The notes under the pieces were generated by a model, which saw only the letters and a program-made list of their open reading frames with translations, did no database searches and was not told the origin of the DNA. The position numbers and the translations under genes are program-made. Source: Aliidiomarina taiwanensis (GTDB lineage Bacteria > Pseudomonadota > Gammaproteobacteria > Enterobacterales > Alteromonadaceae). From it: 64,000 nt of DNA. The DNA lies in assembly GCF_003987015.1 (NCBI RefSeq), contig NZ_PIPQ01000005.1:1-64000 (forward strand), given 5' to 3'. Below, in pieces: positions 56,441-64,000 of the stretch. Numbering within the stretch: position 1 is the first letter of the stretch; the number at the start of each line of letters is the position of its first letter.

Positions 56441-57898
56441 ATGTCCGCTCGTTACTTAAGCCTCAGTCCCTTCTTTTACAGCACGGTCAAGCCTACCCCC
56501 GTGCCGGAACCCCAGTGGATAGCATTTAACCAGCCTTTAGCCGACAGCCTGCAACTTCCTGCTGAAATTGCCAGTTCAGAGCATGCTGCCGCAGTCTCTA
56601 TTTTGGCGGGCAACACGGTACCAAGTTGGGCCACACCCTTTAGCCAAGCGTACTCAGGCCACCAGTTTGGTCACTTTAACCCAACCCTTGGCGACGGCCG
56701 TGCCATTGTTCTGCTCGAAGCCGAAACAGCAACGGGCGAACTGTACGACATTCAATTAAAAGGTGCAGGCCGTACTCCTTATTCACGCTCAGGCGATGGC
56801 CGCTCCCCCATAGGCCCAGTGCTGCGTGAATACCTTGTCAGTGAAACCATGCATACCTTTGGTGTTCCCACAACACGCGCCTTAGCCGCCGTTGCTACGG
56901 GAGGCTGGGTGCGGCGCGAAGAGTCCGCCCCTGGTGCTATTTTAACCCGCGTTGCAAGCAGCCATATTCGTGTTGGTACCTTTCAGTATGCCGCCTCTCA
57001 AGGTGGTAAAGAACGGGTACAAGAGCTTGCCGACTATGTTATACAACGTCACTACCCTCACTTGCAGCATGCCAAACAGCCTTATTTCGAACTTATTAAA
57101 ACGGTCATGCAGCGTCAGGCTCGTTTGGTCAGCCACTGGATGAGCTTGGGCTTTATTCACGGGGTCATGAATACAGACAACTGCAGTGTAGCCGGCGAAA
57201 CCATCGACTATGGCCCTTGCGCCTTTATGGAGCAGTACAATGCTCAGCAAGTATTTAGCTTCATCGATAAGCGCGGTCGCTATCGGTACGACAATCAGCC
57301 CCATATAGCCCAATGGAATATGGCACGTTTTGCAGAGTCATTGGCTGAGTTGGTACGCTTGCCTGACGAAACCAACGACGCACTGATCCGTCGTTTATCT
57401 GAACTGGTAGAAACCTTTCCAGCCATGTATGAAGCTCAATGGCTACAGCGCTTTGGAGCTAAAATAGGTCTTGCCCAGCCAACCACAGCTGATACGCAAT
57501 TAATAAAAGACTTGCTTAGCTTGTTTGCTGAACACGCCATCGACTTCACCCTAGGCTTTCGCTACTTAATAGGCGAGCTCAAGGAACAACCTGAGGCCTA
57601 TGCAACTCGGCAGCTATTTGCTGATCCAGCTCCCTTCCTTGCTTGGCGTAAACAATGGCAGCAGTGCGTCGGTAAGCACGCTCAAGCCCTCATGGCCGAA
57701 GTGAACCCCGTTCTTATTCCAAGAAATCACCACGTTGAAGCCGCTATTCAAGAAGCTCAAAACAAGGGCCAGCTCGAACGCTTTCATAAGTTACTGACCG
57801 CACTACAAACCCCGTTTAACGAACAGCACCTTGGTTCTGAGCTGGCTCAACCTGCCAACGCCGAAGAGCAAGTAACCACAACTTTTTGTGGAACCTAA
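56441..57898 (+). CDS. selO: Protein adenylyltransferase SelO
   Basis: SelO is a pseudokinase-fold enzyme that transfers AMP to proteins and is tied to redox stress. Family motifs are YSGHQFGHFNPTLGDGRA, LKGAGRTPYSRSGDGR, FIHGVMNTDNCSV and IDYGPCAFMEQYNA, with ligands for Mg-ATP. The C terminus ends TTFCGT, the conserved end of the family whose Cys is thought to be redox active. The 485 residues are normal. It lies 111 bases from the divergent dgt start. Confidence 0.96.
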   Translation: MSARYLSLSPFFYSTVKPTPVPEPQWIAFNQPLADSLQLPAEIASSEHAAAVSILAGNTVPSWATPFSQAYSGHQFGHFNPTLGDGRAIVLLEAETATGELYDIQLKGAGRTPYSRSGDGRSPIGPVLREYLVSETMHTFGVPTTRALAAVATGGWVRREESAPGAILTRVASSHIRVGTFQYAASQGGKERVQELADYVIQRHYPHLQHAKQPYFELIKTVMQRQARLVSHWMSLGFIHGVMNTDNCSVAGETIDYGPCAFMEQYNAQQVFSFIDKRGRYRYDNQPHIAQWNMARFAESLAELVRLPDETNDALIRRLSELVETFPAMYEAQWLQRFGAKIGLAQPTTADTQLIKDLLSLFAEHAIDFTLGFRYLIGELKEQPEAYATRQLFADPAPFLAWRKQWQQCVGKHAQALMAEVNPVLIPRNHHVEAAIQEAQNKGQLERFHKLLTALQTPFNEQHLGSELAQPANAEEQVTTTFCGT

Positions 57899-57946
57899 CA
57901 GTCTTCAGAGCACCTTTAACTGTCTGTATACGAAAGTGGTTTAAAT

Positions 57947-57974
57947 TTGCCCTGACCAATCTTTGAGCTATACT
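57947..57974 (+). promoter_or_regulatory. Candidate promoter of the exporter-cargo pair
   Basis: TTGCCC (57947-57952) and TATACT (57969-57974) are 16 bases apart and lie about 110 bases upstream of the TPR-barrel gene, predicting an untranslated leader of roughly 100 bases. Confidence 0.5.
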
Positions 57975-58084
57975 GTTCGCATAGTTAACAAATTAAAAAC
58001 ATTTGGCTTCTGTATGTCGCTATTCCAGCACACGTACACGAAAGCTTTTAGTAATTGCTCCTAAAATAATAAGAGAGCCCTCTC

Positions 58085-59446
58085 ATGCGACTTAGTATTA
58101 TTCTATTGGCCTGCTTAATTGGTCTTATCAGCCCACAAGCAGTGCTTGCTCAATCTACTTCCTCTGCGGAAACGCTAACGGTAAACCAGGTAGTTCAACA
58201 GGGGCGGGAATATTTGACCCAGCAAAAACCAGCGCAAGCCTATGCGCTATTTCAAACCTATGAGCCCGCCTATGCAGGGCAACCCCAATATGACTATTGG
58301 TATGGCGTAGCGGCTATTCGTCATGGTCAGCCGTTTCCGGCGTCACTTGCTTTAGAGCGCGCCATTGCCAAGCAACCTCTGCATGCCGGTGCCCGCTTAG
58401 AGTTGGTTGCCGCCTATATACAGCTAGATCAATACGAGTCAGCCGAGATACAGCTGAACCATCTTGACTCCTTAAACCCGCCACCGCGAGCCCAGCAAGC
58501 CATGGACAACTTCCGCCAAGTAATAGCTGACCGCCGCGCTGGTAAAACGAACAACCCCAGCGTGTATTCGCTTTCACTCGACGCAGGTTACGACAGCAAC
58601 TACCTGAATTACCCTGACAGCTTTGACTTATTTGCCGACACAATTTTAGAAGGCTTAGCAATTCTTGAGGCGGACGGCACCAGCTATAACAATGTGCGCG
58701 GTCTTGCTTGGAAGCGCTGGAATGGCAAGCAAGGTATGTTTGTCGAAGCCAGCTTGCTGGGCCAAATGCGTATCAACCACAACAGTGAAGCCAGTATTTT
58801 CGACACCCGCATTGTGCATGGGAAATTTTCTTTCGGTACCGAACTAAATAAAAGGAATGAGCTAAAATTCGGCTTCGAAGCGTCCCATTTATGGCTCGAC
58901 AATCAGCCTTACCGAACCCACACAGGCTTACATGCGACTTGGAAAGGGGCTATCAATGCCTCTTCAGAACTCGTGGTCAATGGCGCTTTCCGTGAATTTC
59001 GCTTTGACCAGCGCCGCAATGACTATGTGGCGTGGTCGGGCGATGTCGAATGGCGCAAAGCCCTTTCAGAACAATGGCGGTGGCGCAATAAAGCGGGGCT
59101 CGTACAAGAAAGCGTTACGCAAGACGTTACCCGCCAAGGCGGAAATGCCAGAAAAGTTTTTATTTCAACTCACCTAGACTACAACCTTAGTGGTAACAGC
59201 CAACTGCTGAGCACCTTAGGATATGAAAATCACACTTACAGCCAAGAAGGCTTCGCTGTTTTCAACCACGGACAAGCAGAAATACGTGACGACGATAGCA
59301 TTCGCGCACGCCTCGAGTGGATTTATATGCCCAGTAAACACTGGCGCTTTTCACTTTTTGGACAATATCGTAATCAAGCGTCGTCCATCGACTTTTTCGA
59401 ATTAGATCAGACGTTAGTTCAAGGGAGTGTAACCTATGTTTTCTAA
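58085..59446 (+). CDS. TPR plus outer-membrane beta-barrel protein, Slam/DUF560 (type XI secretion)-like
   Basis: A signal peptide (hydrophobic LACLIGLISPQAVLA) leads into a TPR-like N-terminal domain (about 35-155) with QGREYLTQQKPAQAYALF, ASLALERAIAKQPLHAGAR and ELVAAYIQLDQYESAEIQL. From about residue 160 (SLSLDAGYDSNYLNYPDS) the sequence turns into alternating strands of an outer-membrane barrel (GMFVEASLLGQMRINH, FSFGTELNKRNELKFGF, HWRFSLFGQYR) ending in the terminal strand VQGSVTYVF. This TPR-barrel layout and length of 453 are those of surface lipoprotein assembly modifiers (Slam). Its stop overlaps the cargo gene start by 11 bases, so translation is coupled. Confidence 0.8.
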   Translation: MRLSIILLACLIGLISPQAVLAQSTSSAETLTVNQVVQQGREYLTQQKPAQAYALFQTYEPAYAGQPQYDYWYGVAAIRHGQPFPASLALERAIAKQPLHAGARLELVAAYIQLDQYESAEIQLNHLDSLNPPPRAQQAMDNFRQVIADRRAGKTNNPSVYSLSLDAGYDSNYLNYPDSFDLFADTILEGLAILEADGTSYNNVRGLAWKRWNGKQGMFVEASLLGQMRINHNSEASIFDTRIVHGKFSFGTELNKRNELKFGFEASHLWLDNQPYRTHTGLHATWKGAINASSELVVNGAFREFRFDQRRNDYVAWSGDVEWRKALSEQWRWRNKAGLVQESVTQDVTRQGGNARKVFISTHLDYNLSGNSQLLSTLGYENHTYSQEGFAVFNHGQAEIRDDDSIRARLEWIYMPSKHWRFSLFGQYRNQASSIDFFELDQTLVQGSVTYVF

Positions 59447-62400
59447 CATAAAACAGCATAAGCGCGCGCGCTTTAGTCTATCTACCGTCGCCCTCATGGT
59501 GGGCCTGACACTCCCTGTTACGAGCTTCGCAGCAGAAGACGACCATGTGGCCAAGCTACTCTTCACCCACGGCGATGTCAGCCTTACCCGTGATGAAGTA
59601 ACCAAAGCCGCCCAACGTGGCGAACACTTATTTAATAGTGACACCCTGCAAACAGAAGCGGCCTCAAGTGCCCAAATTCGCTTTTTGGACGACGCGCTCA
59701 TAGCCATTCGACCACATTCAACCTTTGCTATTTCCAGCTACGTGTTTGACGAGTCAAACCCTGCCGCAGGAGAGCAAAAAACCGAATTATTGCGTGGTAG
59801 TTTGCGCGCTATGACCGGCGCCATTGGTCGCGCTAAACCTGATAATGTGGAGTTTAAAACACCCGTTGCCACTATGGGTATTCGCGGAACCATTTTGTCC
59901 GTCGTTCATGTCCCATCTGGCCAGGCTGACTTGTATCAGCTACCTGTAGGAACCTTTGTGATGGTTGAGCAAGGAGCGGTTCTCATCACCAACCCTGCAG
60001 GGGCCCAAATGGTTGGTGTAGGCGAAGCCTTCTGGGTACCCGATGCCAATACGCCGCCACAACCAGCTCCGCCAGAAGTCATTACCTTCTTGCAACAGCA
60101 ACAGGCACCACAAAACGACGAAGCAGCAGATGACTCAGAAACAGACGGCACACAAAGCCAAGATGAGTCACAATCTCAAGTTGAAGTAACAGATACTCCG
60201 CCGGCAGCAGACGACGCTACACAGCAAGCGGCTGAAGACGTGGGCGAAGAAATTGCAGACGAGACCATCGAGGAAAACACTGATACGGATCCAGACCCTG
60301 ATCCAGAACCTGAACCTGAACCTGAACCTGAACCTGAGCCTGAGCCTGTTGCTGAGTATGGCATTAACTTAACCTCAGGGGGTTATTTTGATCGTATGCG
60401 CAGCATGATGGGCAACTTTAGACTGCATGCATTTGGTTCGCACACAGCCTTTGTTGAAGGCGGTAACAACTTTATGTCGTTTATTGCCGACGTCGACTCA
60501 AGTCCTGCTGAAATGGGTACTGCCCTTGTTTCTGAATGGATGGAAGGCTCCGCAACAGAAATTCATTGGGGCGTTTGGGCGCCAGGTGATTACACCATAG
60601 CAAACAGCTTAGAAGAGTTGATCGATAACTCCCACTACTTCCCATATATAGTGGCAGACCAACGCGTAGAAACATTCAGTGCGTTGGAAAACATTTTAGT
60701 AACCCGGCATGAACAGCAGGACACCCTCACCTTTAAGCTAGGTGGTGGCACGGGCGTGCATTTGTCCAACGCCGAGCGTGTTGATTTGAGCGACAGCAGC
60801 CGCGTATACGTGGATACTGCGGAAGGCAGCATCGCTTTTGAGCTCGACTTTACCTACTCGGCTGACCAAACGGCCGTATTGCGCAGCTTATTTGGTTCCG
60901 GCTCCGTTGAAGACTTCTACAACAGCTTTATTGCCTTGGAGGAAACCACAGCCGGCCAGAAGTTAATAGAACTTGCCCGCATGTACGGTACTTTTACTGG
61001 CAACAGTGAACAGGGCCTTGACGCACTACTTGCCGGGTTATACTTAGCAGTACAGGGCGACGGTGAGCAGGCAACTGGGTTTGGCTTGCACTACTTCTTA
61101 TACTGCTGGATGGGCGAAAGCTGTGAGGTAACACATGAGCCTGAACTTGCCATGAGCACAGGGCTCACAGAGCGAGGCTTAATCTATAATGGCTTAAGCC
61201 TTCAAAGCTCCGCCGACTCTGCTATACAGAGCTTTTCGTACTTCAGCCCGTTCTTAGCAGCAGATGTACCCGCAGATGTTCGCTCGAATACGTTGCAGTT
61301 TACACTCAACTCTTTAGCAGGCGTACAATCGGAAGCATTATACTCAGCATATTTAAACCCTCACTTGCCTTGGGGTAAAATGAGTTGGGGTACCATAGAC
61401 GCCGACAGTTACTCTATTGAGAGTCTAGGGAATGGTGAAGGCACAGACGCCGTTGGCGCTCACTATCTGTTTCCTTACGTAATGACAAGAAACTCGTTAT
61501 CACTTGACAGTGTTAGCGACCTTTTAGCCACTGAGTATTCTCTCGAGAATACATTGAACTTCCGCTTCTTAGGCGCGACCCCCGTTGCCTTTCAACAGGG
61601 GCAAAGCATACAGTGGCAGCCCCAGTCGAGCATATCCATTGACCTTGCTACAGGTGAGTTAACTGCCTCCTTTGCCTTTGAATACTCGGAAGATCAAGCC
61701 GCAATCGTGCGCTCCCTCGTCGGTAGCGGTAGCATTGAAGACTTCTATACTAGCTTTATTGAACTCACTGAAACGGGTGATGAAGCTGTGATTCAGTTTG
61801 CGCGCTTAGTGGGCACGCTCACTGGTTTCAACGGCACGGTAATCCCTGAGTTTGGTGCGCAATATGACGCCCAGACTATCGAAGGCCTGATTGCTGGTGT
61901 CTTCCTAGGCTTGCACGGCGACGATGAACTTGAGGATATTGGCTTTGGAACCCTGGCTTTCTTGTATTGCCATCTGAACGAAACCTGTGATTTCTCGAGC
62001 CTACAGCGAATTCCTGGTGTGAACTTAACCAACGCCGGTATGCTCGACCGCCACTTTGCGGCTCTTTTCGAGCAAGGCAATATGAGCATTGATTTACGCG
62101 ATGGATATGTTGCGCCTACCGAGCTTCATACGCAAAACTACTCATTTACTGCAGACCCCGATGCCATTCCCATGAATGCTGAAACTGCTTACCTCTACGA
62201 TGAGCTCACCTCCTCGGAAATGGAGGTCGCTTGGGGTGTGTGGGCAGCGGGTGACTATACACTCACAAACTCATTTGGTGAAACCATGGCAAACACCATG
62301 CCTATGCCATATATGTTCTCTAGCCACACAGTAAGTGAAGCCAGTACAGCGGCCGATATTTTTAGCATTCAAAATGACAACACCACACCGCTTATATTTG

Positions 62401-63593
62401 GCTTCTATGGTGGTACAGAGATGTTCATGTCCAATGACAAAGACTTAACGCTTTTATCGGACAGTCTGCTATTTATCGATCCAAGCCAAGACTTACCTAT
62501 TACCGTGTACTTAAGCTTCTTGTATGACTCGGACAATACCGCTGAATATTTCGAAGTGTTTACGCGCACAAGCTTTGCACAGCTCTATTCTGCTGAAGGC
62601 GTGCTGCTGCATTCAGCAGCAGACAACACATTATTTAGCTCAGGTAAAATTCATGGCTCTTTCGTCACGAATGACAACGCGTCTGCCTTAAACGCACTTA
62701 TGGCCGGCATTTTCCTCAACCTATGGGACGAAGCCGATCAAGAACATATACACGGGTACGGTCAGTACTTGTTCACAACTTGCACAGACTCTGTGTACTG
62801 CTATGACCAAACGGACGAATTATTGTTAAGCCAGTATTGGGTAGGAAGTACCAATGCCATAGGCTTTAGTACCAATGACGATATTTCGTCCACCGACGGT
62901 ATCATTACGAGCTCAGCAAATAATATTTATGTTTACTTGTATGAATATGCCTTACCTCTCGTAACCTACCAGCTAAACGATGACGGCTTCTGGTTTTATT
63001 CTTACAGTAACTATTACGAGCCAACCTTCAACACCGAAAACTTTGGAAGTGTGCGTATTCCAACGAACGAAGGTGATAGTGACACAGGCGTCATTTGGGG
63101 CTACTGGGAGCCGGAGTCTTACGACGCTGGTGTGGAGGGACAAACAGGCTCCTACGTATACAATAATAACAGCAACTACCATTACCTCGTTATCGAAGAG
63201 CCCACCGACATTGCCACGCTTAACACCTTAAGCGCTTTGGGTAATCAGGAGTACGGTTTAATCGACGCCAACTTTAGTCTTAATAGCGGCGACAACAGCA
63301 CTGTGTTAGCCATGACCAGCGGTGTTATAAACGTGGACTTCAACGAGCAAACCTTCGGCCTTAACTTAGGCTTTGAAGATGGCTCAACCTTACAAGCCCT
63401 GCAAAACGATGTGCTCGACTTATTTAACGCACAAGCAATTGATTTAGCAGGAACAGGAGCCTTAAGCTCCGGCCAACTAACGGGCCAATTCTTTGGGCCT
63501 GAAGCGGAGGGTATTGGTGCAATTATCGAAGCAATTCTTGCTGAAAACGACGAGTTGCTGCGGGGTATAGGTATTTTCACCCGCGAACCATAA
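59436..63593 (+). CDS. Giant secreted FecR-domain protein with four repeats, probable Slam-type cargo
   Basis: The 1385-residue protein has a signal peptide (LSTVALMVGLTLPVTSFA, no lipobox) and a FecR domain (about 44-200: LLFTHGDVSL, IRFLDDALIAIRPHST, LRGSLRAMTGAI, VATMGIRGT). An acidic linker (about 225-307, with DPDPEPEP runs) leads to four diverged repeats of about 270-290 residues (309-570, 572-855, 858-1135, 1138-1385). Each repeat has a WGxW-like motif (near 376, 648, 931, 1219) and an end such as LLAGLYLAVQGD or, last, GQFFGPEAEGIGAI, which resembles TbpB-type barrels handled by Slam proteins. Repeats 1-3 end in CX5C. The ligand is unknown. The upstream ribosome site is AAGGGAG. Confidence 0.8.
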   Translation: MFSNIKQHKRARFSLSTVALMVGLTLPVTSFAAEDDHVAKLLFTHGDVSLTRDEVTKAAQRGEHLFNSDTLQTEAASSAQIRFLDDALIAIRPHSTFAISSYVFDESNPAAGEQKTELLRGSLRAMTGAIGRAKPDNVEFKTPVATMGIRGTILSVVHVPSGQADLYQLPVGTFVMVEQGAVLITNPAGAQMVGVGEAFWVPDANTPPQPAPPEVITFLQQQQAPQNDEAADDSETDGTQSQDESQSQVEVTDTPPAADDATQQAAEDVGEEIADETIEENTDTDPDPDPEPEPEPEPEPEPEPVAEYGINLTSGGYFDRMRSMMGNFRLHAFGSHTAFVEGGNNFMSFIADVDSSPAEMGTALVSEWMEGSATEIHWGVWAPGDYTIANSLEELIDNSHYFPYIVADQRVETFSALENILVTRHEQQDTLTFKLGGGTGVHLSNAERVDLSDSSRVYVDTAEGSIAFELDFTYSADQTAVLRSLFGSGSVEDFYNSFIALEETTAGQKLIELARMYGTFTGNSEQGLDALLAGLYLAVQGDGEQATGFGLHYFLYCWMGESCEVTHEPELAMSTGLTERGLIYNGLSLQSSADSAIQSFSYFSPFLAADVPADVRSNTLQFTLNSLAGVQSEALYSAYLNPHLPWGKMSWGTIDADSYSIESLGNGEGTDAVGAHYLFPYVMTRNSLSLDSVSDLLATEYSLENTLNFRFLGATPVAFQQGQSIQWQPQSSISIDLATGELTASFAFEYSEDQAAIVRSLVGSGSIEDFYTSFIELTETGDEAVIQFARLVGTLTGFNGTVIPEFGAQYDAQTIEGLIAGVFLGLHGDDELEDIGFGTLAFLYCHLNETCDFSSLQRIPGVNLTNAGMLDRHFAALFEQGNMSIDLRDGYVAPTELHTQNYSFTADPDAIPMNAETAYLYDELTSSEMEVAWGVWAAGDYTLTNSFGETMANTMPMPYMFSSHTVSEASTAADIFSIQNDNTTPLIFGFYGGTEMFMSNDKDLTLLSDSLLFIDPSQDLPITVYLSFLYDSDNTAEYFEVFTRTSFAQLYSAEGVLLHSAADNTLFSSGKIHGSFVTNDNASALNALMAGIFLNLWDEADQEHIHGYGQYLFTTCTDSVYCYDQTDELLLSQYWVGSTNAIGFSTNDDISSTDGIITSSANNIYVYLYEYALPLVTYQLNDDGFWFYSYSNYYEPTFNTENFGSVRIPTNEGDSDTGVIWGYWEPESYDAGVEGQTGSYVYNNNSNYHYLVIEEPTDIATLNTLSALGNQEYGLIDANFSLNSGDNSTVLAMTSGVINVDFNEQTFGLNLGFEDGSTLQALQNDVLDLFNAQAIDLAGTGALSSGQLTGQFFGPEAEGIGAIIEAILAENDELLRGIGIFTREP

Positions 63594-63614
63594 ATACTTG
63601 ATGAGAAGGTTACC

Positions 63615-63648
63615 AAAGGCCAGGGCGTATGCTCTGGTCTTTTTTTTT
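63615..63648 (+). terminator. Intrinsic terminator of the exporter-cargo pair
   Basis: AAAGGCCAGGGC (63615-63626) pairs with GCTCTGGTCTTT (63631-63642, with G-T wobbles), followed by a run of T, about 20 bases after the stop codon. Confidence 0.88.
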
Positions 63649-63703
63649 GCGATCCATTTCCCTTACTGCCAAACTGCAAGAAACAACAAACAATGAGGTT
63701 TAT

Positions 63704-64000
63704 ATGCGTACTCTCGCCCCTTTATTTGCCCTGAGTAAGGCCGCTCTTTTGGCTGCCTTTATAAGCCAGCCGACAGCTGCTGCAAACGAACACACGGTGC
63801 GTATTTCTCCACAGCTCGAACAGCAAGTGATTGCCTGGCGCCGCGACTTCCACCAACACCCAGAACTCAGTAACCGCGAGTTTCGTACCGCTCGCGTTGT
63901 AGCAGAGCAGCTTGAAGCCTTTGGTTTAGAAGTACAAACGGGCATTGCCCATACGGGCGTCGTGGCCATGCTGCGCGGTGGTCAGCCTGGGCCTACCATC
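63704..64000 (+). CDS. M20-family amidohydrolase/peptidase, partial
   Basis: Only the first 99 residues are in the window. A signal peptide-like start (ALLAAFISQPTAAANE) is followed by VIAWRRDFHQHPELSNREF, the opening signature of M20D amidohydrolases (hippurate hydrolase / aminoacylase group), and LEAFGLEVQTGIAHTGVVAML. Metal-binding residues lie beyond the window edge. The signal peptide suggests a periplasmic or secreted enzyme. TGAGGTT precedes the ATG. It is separated from the giant protein gene by a terminator. Confidence 0.85.
   Translation, partial: MRTLAPLFALSKAALLAAFISQPTAAANEHTVRISPQLEQQVIAWRRDFHQHPELSNREFRTARVVAEQLEAFGLEVQTGIAHTGVVAMLRGGQPGPTI

Noticed and set aside
60285-60352. 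Tandem GAACCTGAACCT-type repeats that look like a microsatellite or CRISPR-like array
   Set aside because: They encode the Glu-Pro/Asp-Pro linker of the FecR-domain protein, in frame and with synonymous changes, and have no spacers.

Overview
The window is a stretch of chromosome from a gammaproteobacterium. The gene content and order (ubiE-ubiJ-ubiB-tatABC-tatD, rho/trxA/rhlB/gppA, gmk-rpoZ-spoT, TonB receptor-pnuT-kinase under a TPP riboswitch, a MetJ-type operator) and the protein sequences fit a marine Alteromonadales bacterium. Idiomarinaceae is my best guess; this is inference from family resemblance, since no database search was possible. Coding density is very high, genes sit on both strands, and I see no rRNA, tRNA, CRISPR array, prophage or insertion sequence.

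Layout. 1-500: structured non-coding DNA and a weak AT-rich small ORF. 560-4540: L-serine dehydratase, the ribosome-rescue factor ArfB, a DUF2254 membrane protein and a DUF1456 protein. 4610-6450: a minus-strand cluster of an ECF sigma factor and three small membrane proteins. 6650-13200: glutathione reductase, an outer-membrane barrel protein, a solitary MlaC, nucleoside transporter NupC and uridine kinase, and the PheA P-protein. 13240-17580: an extracellular nuclease, Dps, the tRNA hydroxylase TrhO and an orphan flagellin. 17570-21300: a thiamin salvage operon (TonB receptor, PnuT, kinase) behind a clear TPP riboswitch. 21360-28350: fre, ubiD, rho, trxA and, divergently, rhlB and gppA. 28360-36780: a long minus-strand block running ubiE-ubiJ-ubiB-tatA-tatB-tatC-(small secreted protein)-tatD-diguanylate cyclase-hemB. 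36860-46940: recG, an EAL/HDOD regulator, a GNAT-nitrilase fusion, a NhaC-family transporter with a MetJ operator (metT), ridA, spoT, rpoZ and gmk. 47090-57900: lemA and an M48 protease, an alpha/beta hydrolase, fpr, two PH-domain membrane proteins, deoD, an MliC-META lipoprotein, dgt and selO.

58080-63600 is the most unusual region. A TPR plus beta-barrel outer-membrane protein of the Slam/DUF560 (type XI secretion) kind overlaps by 11 bases a 1385-residue secreted protein. That protein has a FecR domain, an acidic Asp/Glu-Pro linker and four diverged repeats of about 270-290 residues. Each repeat ends in a motif resembling the TbpB-type beta-barrel that Slam proteins recognise. I read this as a dedicated exporter and giant cargo pair, and it is the best candidate here for an undescribed system. 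The window ends inside an M20-family amidohydrolase gene.

Functional links: several genes form salvage or uptake units with visible control elements (thiamin by TPP riboswitch, methionine by MetJ, nucleosides by nupC/udk/deoD). Others form the aerobic quinone and Tat export block. Others handle stress and nucleotide signalling: spoT, gppA, rpoZ, dps, gor, two c-di-GMP-related proteins and an ECF sigma factor.
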